Shown in pieces: positions 51,641 to 59,900 of a DNA stretch of 64,000 bases. Origin of the DNA: an uncultured Bacteroidales bacterium (GTDB lineage Bacteria; Bacteroidota; Bacteroidia; Bacteroidales; Paludibacteraceae); NCBI GenBank assembly GCA_902800525.1, contig CADCEV010000010.1, positions 1 through 64,000 on the forward strand, written 5' to 3'. A program made the position numbers and the translations under genes. The stretch's first letter is position 1. Each line of letters begins with the position of its first letter. The notes under the pieces are model-generated. The model had not been told where the DNA came from and made no database searches. It worked only from the letters and a program-made list of their open reading frames with translations.

Positions 51641-52131
51641 TGGCGTTGTGATATTTCCAGTTTACCTCCGTTATTAAATACTTTCAGAGGCCGCAATGCC
51701 TCTTTGCTGATTCCTTTCTGCGGCAGGGCGTAGCCGCTGGCTATCTCGTATTCTTCGCCGCATTCGGGGCATTCGGCATGAATACCGTCCATGAAACAAG
51801 GGCTCTTTTTACCTCTGCCGGCGCAATAAGGGCAAGCTAAATCAAACGCCACATATCCGGCGAGACTCACATACGCCACCACGCCTCCGTAGCCCCATTG
51901 GTCCATTACCGTCGTCGGCAGCATGAATTTGCCGTTTTCGTAGTAACCGTCTTTGTCCACGGTGACGCAGGCATTCAGGTTCTCCGGCAGAAAATCCACA
52001 AACACCGTCCGGGTGTCAATTGCAATCCGGACAGGGTAAGCCGGTACGCTGCTCATAAAAGTAGAGCCTTCGCAGGATGTGAAGACCCAGAGCGTCAGCG
52101 CGCAGAATGTTATTAGTCCGAAACGCTGCAT
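51637..52131 (-). CDS. lipoprotein with two Cys-x-x-Cys pairs
   Basis: This 164-residue lipoprotein has a lipobox in FTSCEGS. The C-terminal half has ACPYCAGRG and, after an acidic turn, ECPECGEEYEIASGYALPQKG. The arrangement recalls Rieske-like folds seen in Bacteroides lipoproteins, with the His ligands replaced by Cys, so it may bind zinc or iron. The N-terminal half has VRIAIDTRTVFVDFLPEN and YGGVVAYVSLAGYVAFDLACP, consistent with that fold. It overlaps rimM and the FKBP gene. The function is unknown. Confidence 0.72.
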   Translation of the reverse strand: MQRFGLITFCALTLWVFTSCEGSTFMSSVPAYPVRIAIDTRTVFVDFLPENLNACVTVDKDGYYENGKFMLPTTVMDQWGYGGVVAYVSLAGYVAFDLACPYCAGRGKKSPCFMDGIHAECPECGEEYEIASGYALPQKGISKEALRPLKVFNNGGKLEISQRQ

Positions 52132-52637
52132 AGATGTACGGTGTAAATGAGAGTAGAATAGGGCGGAATAAAGGCCTGCGAGCCTTCCACACCGAAACCT
52201 TCCGCATTACCATAATCGTTGGTCCGGTATTTCTCCTGGTCATAGCCCAAATATGCCGGGATATAGAACTCTATATCTCCGTTGTTATGGATCTTGCGGC
52301 AACCCTCAATGAAGCCGGCGATGATGCCTTGCGTCGCAAAATTGAACGCCACGTTGTTACCGGCATCCACCTGGTAGCCGTTGATCAGTTTGAGCGTGTA
52401 GTCGCAAACAATCGTACTGGTGGTGTTAGGCCGCGCGTCCTGCGGAGTCGGGTCTGCGATGATCTTGTATTGCAAGCCCGTAGAGGACACTTTGACGCCC
52501 TCTTTGCTCTTGTTGGCATTCAGCCAAATCTCGTTTTGCACTTTCCAATCCGCCCATTTGTTCTCCTTGCATCCGCTCAGAAAGAATGAACATACGGCGA
52601 TTGATACAATGGTCAATATCTTTATCTTGCTATCCAT
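52113..52637 (-). CDS. FKBP-type peptidyl-prolyl isomerase, lipoprotein
   Basis: This 174-residue protein has a lipobox in FFLSGCKEN. The FKBP domain covers about residues 45-172, with STGLQYKIIADPTP, VCDYTLKLINGYQVDAG, the GIIAGFIEGC motif and an FIPAYLGYD-like and IPPYSTLIYTVHL end. It helps fold envelope proteins. Relatives in gliding bacteria are known as GldI, but no gliding genes are here. It overlaps the EnvC-like gene by 16 bases. Confidence 0.88.
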   Translation of the reverse strand: MDSKIKILTIVSIAVCSFFLSGCKENKWADWKVQNEIWLNANKSKEGVKVSSTGLQYKIIADPTPQDARPNTTSTIVCDYTLKLINGYQVDAGNNVAFNFATQGIIAGFIEGCRKIHNNGDIEFYIPAYLGYDQEKYRTNDYGNAEGFGVEGSQAFIPPYSTLIYTVHLCSVSD

Positions 52638-53800
52638 AATTCGGGATTTAGAATGTTCTTGTCTTTGTATATCTGGAAATACAGTTCCGTTTTCTGGTCT
52701 TGTTCGGCATCGGTGTAGATAGTACCGATAGCCTCTTTGGTATCTACTTTGTCGCCTTGTTTGACGTTCAGTTTGCTGAGGTTCGAATAGACCGTCCGGT
52801 AGTTTCCGTGCTGAATGATCACGGCATACGTACCGCCTACCATGAAGCAGCTGGTCACTTCGCCTTTATATACCGCACGTGCTTTGGCTCCCGCGGTCGT
52901 CTGGAGGTAAATACCCTTGTTGTCAATCGTTACCTGCGAATAAACAGGGTGTTGCTGTTTGCCGTAATGACCGCTGATCATACCTTTCTCCACCGGCCAA
53001 GGCAACCGCCCTTTGTTCTCCTCAAAGCCGCCGGCTATCAGTTTCTGCTCTTTGGTCAGCGTGGTCTTCGATGCTTTCTCCGTCTGTTTGCGGATCATGT
53101 CGTCGATCTTCTTATTCAGCTCATTGACTTTCTTTTGCTGCTGTTTGAGTTGTTTACTCAGGTCTTTCTCTTTGGACTTGAGTTGGTTCAGCATGTTTTT
53201 CTGTTTGCGTTCGTCGCGTTTCAGGTTTTCCTGCTCTTTCTTGCGCGAAGTGAGCGCATTCTGTTTGTTGCTCTTGTTGGCGGCTAACAGGTTATTCTGG
53301 TTATCAATCTCCGCCTGAGTGTTCTCAATGCGCCGTACTTGCTCCTGACGGTAGTGAGCAAACTCCTGCAAATAGCGGGCACGACGGGCTAATTGCTGAA
53401 AACTCTTGCTGCTCAGCAGGAACAACAGCGGCGATTGTTGCATCCGCGCGTAATGGGTCTGACGAATCATCTCTGCATAATCGGCTTTGTAACCGCTCAG
53501 AACAACCTGCAACGAGTCGCGCGTCACTCCTAATTGCCGCATCTCCACCTCCAAAGCCGTGATCTCGCGGTCCAAGGTGTTGATCAGTTTCTTTTGGTTT
53601 TTGATGTTCTGACCTAACAACTGCAACTTATTGAGCGTGGCGTTCTCGTCACGTTTGGTCTGTTTGAGCATCTGGTTCGTCTGTTCGATCTCTTCTTGCA
53701 GTTTCTTCTGTTTCTTCTGCAAGTCCTTCACGCTCTCCGCCGCCCAAACAGGCAACACCATCATCGCTGCCAATAGTACTATGTACTTATACCCTTTCAA
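52622..53800 (-). CDS. EnvC-like murein hydrolase activator with degenerate LytM domain
   Basis: This 392-residue exported protein has a signal peptide and a long coiled coil (about 22-260) with repeated Lys/Gln/Glu heptads. A C-terminal LytM domain (about 270-392) follows. The zinc ligands are missing: where active enzymes have His-x-x-x-Asp it reads NKGIYL, and the HxH motif is replaced by TELYFQI. That matches EnvC, which activates amidases and does not cut itself. The dut-TPR-DUF4292-EnvC order is a familiar Bacteroidota gene run. Confidence 0.9.
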   Translation of the reverse strand: MKGYKYIVLLAAMMVLPVWAAESVKDLQKKQKKLQEEIEQTNQMLKQTKRDENATLNKLQLLGQNIKNQKKLINTLDREITALEVEMRQLGVTRDSLQVVLSGYKADYAEMIRQTHYARMQQSPLLFLLSSKSFQQLARRARYLQEFAHYRQEQVRRIENTQAEIDNQNNLLAANKSNKQNALTSRKKEQENLKRDERKQKNMLNQLKSKEKDLSKQLKQQQKKVNELNKKIDDMIRKQTEKASKTTLTKEQKLIAGGFEENKGRLPWPVEKGMISGHYGKQQHPVYSQVTIDNKGIYLQTTAGAKARAVYKGEVTSCFMVGGTYAVIIQHGNYRTVYSNLSKLNVKQGDKVDTKEAIGTIYTDAEQDQKTELYFQIYKDKNILNPELWIAR

Positions 53801-53805
53801 CTTAT

Positions 53806-53881
53806 AAACCTATAAACTTATAAACTTTTAACTTATAAACTTCTATCAACTATCAACTCTCAACTATCAACTCTCAACTAT
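53806..53881. repeat. two tandem arrays between DUF4292 and EnvC-like genes
   Basis: On the left are units of the form ATAAACTT (8 bases). On the right are ACTATCA and ACTCTCA-type 7-base units. Together they fill the gap. Confidence 0.8.
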
Positions 53882-53882
53882 C

Positions 53883-54446
53883 TTACAGCCACTTACTCAC
53901 ATCAATCTTCGTATATCGGTTGACGTCCAAGCCCACCATGCGTAGCGGCAGGTCTAATTTGCGCGGCACATAATCAATCACCAATTCAATTGTCTCGTCT
54001 TCAAAGGCATATAGCAATCGGCCTTTCTTGTCGCCGGTGGGCAACTCCGCAGAACAGACCTCCTGCAATATATCCCAATTCAACTGAGGTTGCAGTTTGC
54101 GGTTCAGTTCTGCAAAAGTGGCTTCTGCGTACTGACCATGTATCTTGTCAAAGCCCCTCACTACCAAAGGAGTTGCTTCAACGCGCATCATCTCCATGCC
54201 GAAGAGCGGCATGACGCTGATGATGATCATCGAGTCGCGTACTGTCTGCATCGTCACGGTAGCCGACAACTTGTCGCCGTTTCGGCTGATCGTTGCGCGG
54301 GCACCTTGTATCAGGCAGGTATGCCAAGCCGGAGGAGCCTCTACTACAGGCTCTTCCACTACGGGCGTCACGGCTTTCTTCTTTGCCCCGCAACTTACTA
54401 ACATCGCCGCCGCCAATATAATCACTATATACTTATAACTATTCAT
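53883..54446 (-). CDS. DUF4292 lipoprotein
   Basis: This 187-residue lipoprotein has a lipobox at AMLVSCGAKKK and a Pro/Val/Glu-rich linker. The body fits DUF4292: GARATISRNGDKLSATVTMQTVRDSMIIISV, LFGMEMMRVEATP, then VVRGFDKIHGQY and a C-terminal RKLDLPLRMVGLDVNRY. The fold resembles LolA/LolB-like outer-membrane lipoprotein carriers, so a role in envelope lipid or lipoprotein handling is possible. It lies between the TPR and EnvC-like genes, with repeats on each side. Confidence 0.85.
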   Translation of the reverse strand: MNSYKYIVIILAAAMLVSCGAKKKAVTPVVEEPVVEAPPAWHTCLIQGARATISRNGDKLSATVTMQTVRDSMIIISVMPLFGMEMMRVEATPLVVRGFDKIHGQYAEATFAELNRKLQPQLNWDILQEVCSAELPTGDKKGRLLYAFEDETIELVIDYVPRKLDLPLRMVGLDVNRYTKIDVSKWL

Positions 54447-54464
54447 TGAATTAAAGGATGGTTC

Positions 54465-54535
54465 GTTGAAAATCGTAAATTAAATTAAATCGTCAATCAA
54501 TCGTAAATCGTCAATCGTCCAATCGTCAATAAAAA
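54465..54535. repeat. TCGTCAA/TCGTAAA repeat tract
   Basis: Short AATCGT units (TCGTAAA, TCGTCAA, TCGTCCAA) repeat irregularly between the TPR and DUF4292 genes. Confidence 0.75.
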
Positions 54536-55441
54536 TCATTTCTCAATTTCCCTAATGTGTCTCTCTATCTCCTCTCTCGTTTCCGCCGGTGCATTCCACA
54601 ACGCGCGTTTGAGGTAAAAGAGCGCCAACTCATCCTGTCCTTGCAGGTGCATGATCCATGCGTACGTATCTAAAAAAACAGGGTTGTTCGGTTGCTCACG
54701 GATCGTGATCTCACTCATTCGCTCAGCGCGTTTGAGGTCGCCGCCATGTGTCGCCAAATGGTACGCATAGTTATTGAGCAGCATCAGGTTGTACGGATCC
54801 AAAGCTAAAATGCGGTCGTACATGGCGTATAACGCTTTGGGCTTTGCTTTCGTTTTCTCCATCAACTCCAAGCGGAAAAGCAGAAAACGCATATTCGTCG
54901 GGTCGGTCTCCAAGTATCGGTCGATCTCCTTAATGGCTTTCTTGGTGTCGCCTTGCGCCGCATAAATCTGGTATCGAGAAATAGCACTCATGGCGTTGTA
55001 ACCCGACCGCTGGTCAATTTCGTCCTGTATGAGCAAGGCTTTCTTCCACTGGCTATCCGCCAAATAGAACCGTTTGAGTTGCTCCAACAGATCTTCGCTG
55101 GCTGTCCCTTTTGGTTGTACCGAATAGGCTTTCTCGAAGGTCTTGTAAGCGTTCTCCATTTGCCCGAGACCTTGATAGATCACACCTAAGAAATAGAGCG
55201 TCTGACCGTCTTCCGGTTTGATCATTGTGCAGAACTCCAACAACGCATACGCGTCTGCATAGCGTTCTTCGGTGATGGCCTGTTTCGCGGCGTACCAGTA
55301 GTACTTAAACTGCGCCTCCTGCTCCACACTTAAACCCTCCGCCTGCGGTTTCTTCGCAGCGAACAGTATACTCGGGATAAACAAGATGAGCACAAATCCC
55401 CACCGGTTTATATTTCTTATCGTTTTACGCAGTAAAACCAT
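54536..55441 (-). CDS. TPR-repeat protein with N-terminal membrane segment
   Basis: This 301-residue protein has a signal anchor or signal peptide at residues 13-28. It carries at least five tetratricopeptide units from about residue 45 to 290, such as ADAYALLEFCTMIKP, MENAYKTFEKAYSVQP, TKKAIKEIDRYLETDP and ELALFYLKRALWNAP. TPRs are protein-binding scaffolds. In Bacteroidota this gene is commonly found between dut and the DUF4292 lipoprotein, which suggests a shared envelope role. Confidence 0.88.
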   Translation of the reverse strand: MVLLRKTIRNINRWGFVLILFIPSILFAAKKPQAEGLSVEQEAQFKYYWYAAKQAITEERYADAYALLEFCTMIKPEDGQTLYFLGVIYQGLGQMENAYKTFEKAYSVQPKGTASEDLLEQLKRFYLADSQWKKALLIQDEIDQRSGYNAMSAISRYQIYAAQGDTKKAIKEIDRYLETDPTNMRFLLFRLELMEKTKAKPKALYAMYDRILALDPYNLMLLNNYAYHLATHGGDLKRAERMSEITIREQPNNPVFLDTYAWIMHLQGQDELALFYLKRALWNAPAETREEIERHIREIEK

Positions 55442-55472
55442 TTTAACGTTTTAACATTTTAACGTCGAAATT

Positions 55473-55907
55473 TTAATTTCGACCGCTATGCCCGAAACCT
55501 CCTGCTCCGCGTTCGGTCTCGCTCAGTTCTGTCACTTCCACTACCTCCGGTGTCTCGTGTCTGGCGATCACCATTTGGCAAACGCGTTCGCCCGGCTCAA
55601 TGGTCTGCGGTTCTCCGCTGAGGTTAATGAGTATAACTCCCACTTCGCCGCGGTAGTCCGCATCAATCGTTCCCGGAGTGTTCAGTACGGTCAACCCCCG
55701 TTTGAGTGCCAAACCGCTTCGGGGACGGATCTGTGCTTCGTAACCCGCCGGCAACTCTATAAACAGTCCGGTTGGTATAAGCCGTCTTTCCATCGGTTGA
55801 AGCGTGATCGCCTCACTGATATTGCACCGTATATCCATTCCGGCCGCCTGTGCACTCTCGTATTTCGGCAGCGGATTAGTACTCTTATTAATAATCTTTA
55901 TTTTCAT
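55473..55907 (-). CDS. dut: deoxyuridine triphosphate nucleotidohydrolase (dUTPase)
   Basis: This 144-residue homotrimeric enzyme converts dUTP to dUMP and pyrophosphate, keeping uracil out of DNA. All five motifs are present: [20 protein letters not shown], the [17 protein letters not shown] uracil-binding hairpin, ERVCQMV and the C-terminal [12 protein letters not shown] arm. It heads the dut-TPR-DUF4292-EnvC run. Upstream is a repeat tract. Confidence 0.97.
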   Translation of the reverse strand: MKIKIINKSTNPLPKYESAQAAGMDIRCNISEAITLQPMERRLIPTGLFIELPAGYEAQIRPRSGLALKRGLTVLNTPGTIDADYRGEVGVILINLSGEPQTIEPGERVCQMVIARHETPEVVEVTELSETERGAGGFGHSGRN

Positions 55908-55910
55908 AAT

Positions 55911-56028
55911 AATTGACGATTTGACAATTTACGATTTGACGATTGATTGACGATTGAGTTCAATTGTACAATTTATTAAATCGAATAATAATTTGTACCT
56001 CGTCAATCGTCCAATCGTCAATCTCAAA
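55911..56028. repeat. inverted array of GACGATTG units
   Basis: The left part has GACGATTG-type units (55916-55960). The right part has CGTCAATCG-type units (56000-56024) in the opposite orientation. Between them GTACAATTT and AATTTGTAC form an inner inverted pair. The tract could fold into a cruciform or hairpin between two minus-strand genes. Confidence 0.7.
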
Positions 56029-56917
56029 ATCGTTTCTCCACTAACACTCTCAGCCCGTCTTCCACGATGCGGATATGAATATCTTTCTCCATCTCCACCG
56101 GGTCTCCGTCCAAATGGAACGGCGCCACACTCTCGCGTTCCAAGGTGATCTCCTTTGCACGGATCGTGTCCATGAAATGGCTTCCGTCAATACTTCCCGC
56201 AAACAGTCGCAGAGCCAGCGATGCGCTACCTAAGAGGGCATGTTCGGACATCAGCATAATATCCATCTTGCCGTCCTGAATACTGGCTTTGGGAGCTATC
56301 AGCGCATCGTTTCCCCATTGATTCGCGTTCGCAAAAGTGATCAGGAACGCTTTGTGCGTCACGTCTATACCGTCGCCCACCAAGTGGTACGTCTGCGGCT
56401 GATAGGAGAACACATCGCGGACGATGTTCTGCACATACGTCATGAAGCCGCGTTTGCTGCTTCCCGCGAAGTGATCTGCTATCAACGCATCAAAACCTGT
56501 GCCACACGTGCTGACAAAGAATTTTCCGTTCGCCAAACCGTAATCTACGCTGATTGGCTCGGAGTGATTGATCATCTCTATCGCTTTGTTGGGTCGGGTA
56601 GGGATATTCAGATGATTAGCGAACCCGTTTCCGCTACCCATCGGGATGATACCCAAAGCCGTTTGAGTGTCTCTCAAACCGCGGGCTACTTCGTTCACGG
56701 TTCCGTCTCCGCCTACTGCCACCACGGCCTCAAAACCCATACGGGCATACTGATGCGCCATCTCTGTCGCATGACCCGCATACTCCGTAAAGGCGATGTT
56801 CGGCAACCACTGTTCGCTGTCCAACAGCTGCATAATCAACTTCGGCAGTTTGCGTTTGGCGCTCTGCGACTCCTTATTACCCGATACAGGGTTGATGATA
56901 AAAGCGATATTCTTCAT
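56024..56917 (-). CDS. diacylglycerol kinase-like lipid kinase
   Basis: This 297-residue protein has the DAGK catalytic domain: FIINPVSGNK at the start, the nucleotide-binding GGDGTVNEVARGL, IIPMGSGNGFANHL and a C-terminal HLDGDPVEMEKDIHIRI with the second domain. It phosphorylates diacylglycerol or a related lipid in the cytoplasmic leaflet, as in YegS and DgkB. The exact substrate is open. It lies six bases downstream of the C10 protease frame but is probably a separate unit. Confidence 0.9.
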   Translation of the reverse strand: MKNIAFIINPVSGNKESQSAKRKLPKLIMQLLDSEQWLPNIAFTEYAGHATEMAHQYARMGFEAVVAVGGDGTVNEVARGLRDTQTALGIIPMGSGNGFANHLNIPTRPNKAIEMINHSEPISVDYGLANGKFFVSTCGTGFDALIADHFAGSSKRGFMTYVQNIVRDVFSYQPQTYHLVGDGIDVTHKAFLITFANANQWGNDALIAPKASIQDGKMDIMLMSEHALLGSASLALRLFAGSIDGSHFMDTIRAKEITLERESVAPFHLDGDPVEMEKDIHIRIVEDGLRVLVEKRF

Positions 56918-56923
56918 AATATA

Positions 56924-59900
56924 TTATTGAACGCGCGCGCCCGTGAGCGTATATACGGCTCCGCCGCGGATGATCACAATCTGTCCATTGATAATTGCCT
57001 TCACAGCCACCGGCTCATTTTGAGACGCATCCTCTACCGATGTTCCGCTGCCGTGGCAGGTCACCGTCGATGTGTAATAGGTCGTGCTGCTGCTACCGCC
57101 GCCGCAAGTGATAGTGACGGAATTTACATAGATAGAGTTCGTCGTACAGCTGACTTCAAACGATACCTTGCCGGAAGCTTTTTCAAAGGCAAACTCCAAG
57201 TCACGAAGTTCGGTACCGCCTGTTTTGGAAACGTTTTTACTCGATTCTACATCACCTACAATTACCTTAATAGAACCGACTCCCTTCTGCGCATTGGTAC
57301 AATAATTAACCACTACCTTGCTGACTTTCTCAAAGGACGACTTGGTGGTCGCACCTGCTCCGGTGCTTGTCGTGGTCACTTGTACGCCTTGTCCGGAGAC
57401 TAATTGACTGCCATCTTGATCACTGGTCCATGATTTAGTGGCATCTACCCAACTCTTCGAAGTAAAGGTATAAGTGGTATTTTCCGGTTCTTCGCCTTCG
57501 CTTTTTTCCGTCTTACTATAGATAGCGTAGTAGTCCTGATCTATGGTGGCGGTGAAGTCGGTTACGTAGGTCGGTTTCTCGGTGTTGGCTTCCGGCAGTT
57601 CTTCGGTGAACCAGCCGACAAACGTATAGTCGGTACAATCAGCACTCGGATCTGCCGGCTTCTCTGCCTTGTTGCCTGCATAGACATCCTGCGTCTTGAT
57701 CATATTGCCGTTGCTATAGAACCGAATGGTGTATTTCGGTAATGCTTCAAAGATCACGCTGATAGTACTTGCGCCTTCACTCTTCTTTGCATAAGTCACG
57801 GTCTTGGCATTTTGGTCTATCGTTACACCCTCGGTCATGCCCGTTTGGGTGATCTCTTTGAAGCGATAGCCCTCAGCCGGACTTGCCGTTACAGTGATCG
57901 TCACAGCTCCGCCGCAGGTGCTCAGTTCGCCGATGTAATCCAAACTGAACGAACCGTTCTCTGCTGTTCCCTTGCTCACGGTCACTGTGCTTGTACACGG
58001 CGTGCAATTCGGCGAAGTGGTATAATATGTAGTGCTGCTCGATCCGCCAGCAGACCATGTGAATGTAATGGCATCCAGATACATAGCGCCGCTGTTCGAA
58101 CAAACGCCCACATAGCTGTAATCGCCATCAATCACCAGTTCGGTACTTGTTCCGCAAGCAATCGTCCCGAGCAATTCGCCCGAAGCATTGCCGTATAAGT
58201 CTGTCGCGTCTGAATAGGCACTATTCTTGCCATATACATTCAATGTACGCCCACTGGTGGTGTTGCTATTCCACGAAACGGTAACTTTTGTAATCTTTCC
58301 GCCGGATTTGGTGGTTACAATGCCTGAGTTGCTATTATTAGAACGCAACTGGATAGCATCATTGCCGCCTGCGCTGTTTCCTGCATATACAGCATCCGAG
58401 TTAACCGTTTTTCCGCTCCAGTTAGAATAATTAGTACCAGTAACACCGGTAGTTGCACGTGTTAACTCATCATCAACTGTTTCTCCGCCGCCTTCGCCTT
58501 CTTCTGTGTAGCTATAAGCTGCAAAGTAGTCTTGATTCTTGGTAGCCGTGAAGCTCGTTGCATAACTCGGCTTCTCGGTCACATCTTGAGCTAATTCGTC
58601 ATTCAGCCATCCGCCGAAGGTATAATCCTCGCAAGCCGAAGGAGTAGCCGGAACATTCGGCTGCTGACCTTGTTTTACGCTCTGAGCCGTGCCTATTAAC
58701 GCTCCGTTGTTATAGAAACGGATCGTGTAAGTGGGCAGAGCGGTGATGGTGATCTCGTAAGTGGCGGTCTTGCCTTCATAAGTAACCGTCACGGTCTGTT
58801 TGCCCGTAGCACTCATATCCGGCGTCGAAACGCTGGTCGGAACAACCACCTTGCTGTCGCAACCGTCATAATTAGCAGTAACAACTAATCCGCCGTAGTT
58901 AAACGTCTCACCTTCCGTGAACTCTTTCTGTGCATCGTTCGTGTCCAGGGTAATACCCGTCAACTCGCCGACGCACGGCGGCGTACAACTCGTCGTGTAG
59001 TCGCTATAGCTTGCTCCGCCGCCGCAGGTGATTGTAATGGAATTGACATAAATCGAGTTGGTCGTACAATTCACCACGAGAGTTGCTGTTCCGCTAACAC
59101 CTTCAAACTCAAACTCCAAATCGCGAAGCGATGTGCCTCCTGTGCTGGTCACGTCTTGCGACACTTTGGTCGAACCGATGGTTACATCTATACTTCCTGC
59201 GCCTTTGCTTGCGTTGGTACAATAGTTAACTACGGCTTTTGTCACTCCGCTGAACGATTGGCTGGTGGACGCACCTGCGCCTGTTGCGCCGGTCGTTACT
59301 TGTACGCCTTGGTTTGTAGTGTATTGGTTGCCATCACTTGTACCTGTCCATGTACCGGTGCTTTCTGCCCAACTCTTGGAAGTGAACGTATATGTCTTTA
59401 CTTCACTTTCGCCGCCTTCGCCTTTGGTAGCAAACACAGCGTAGAAAATCGTACCTTTATTTGCTGCATCTCCGTCTTTCACAAAAGCCGGAGCAGTTGT
59501 TGCGCTGCTATAGTCCTCCGTTGCACACCAGCCTACAAACACTTTTCCGTCACATTCGATTTCTGGGGTCGCGGTCGGCAGGACATACTTGTCGGAAGAG
59601 GTTAGGGTAGTGGCAAAAGTTGTGCCATTAGCTACCCACGTAACCTGTTTGCCACCATACACCAAAATCTCTACATCGCCTATTACTTGTGCAATCGCGA
59701 AAGCACCGTTGGATGCGTTGTAGGTGAAACCTGTTCCGTAAGCGAGCGCATTACCTCCCATCGTGACATCCCAGCAGGCTGCATCGGCCAGCGTGTAACC
59801 ACTTGCGGGCATAATGGTCAGGTTCAGCGCTGCGTTCTTGGCGATCATGCCCTCATCCTTATCCGGGTCGCTGTTTTCGCCTAACAGCTCGTATTTGTAC

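Noticed and set aside
56240-57403. 387-codon frame across the DAG kinase and the protease end
   Set aside because: It spans two convincing minus-strand genes and their junction, which a real gene would not do.
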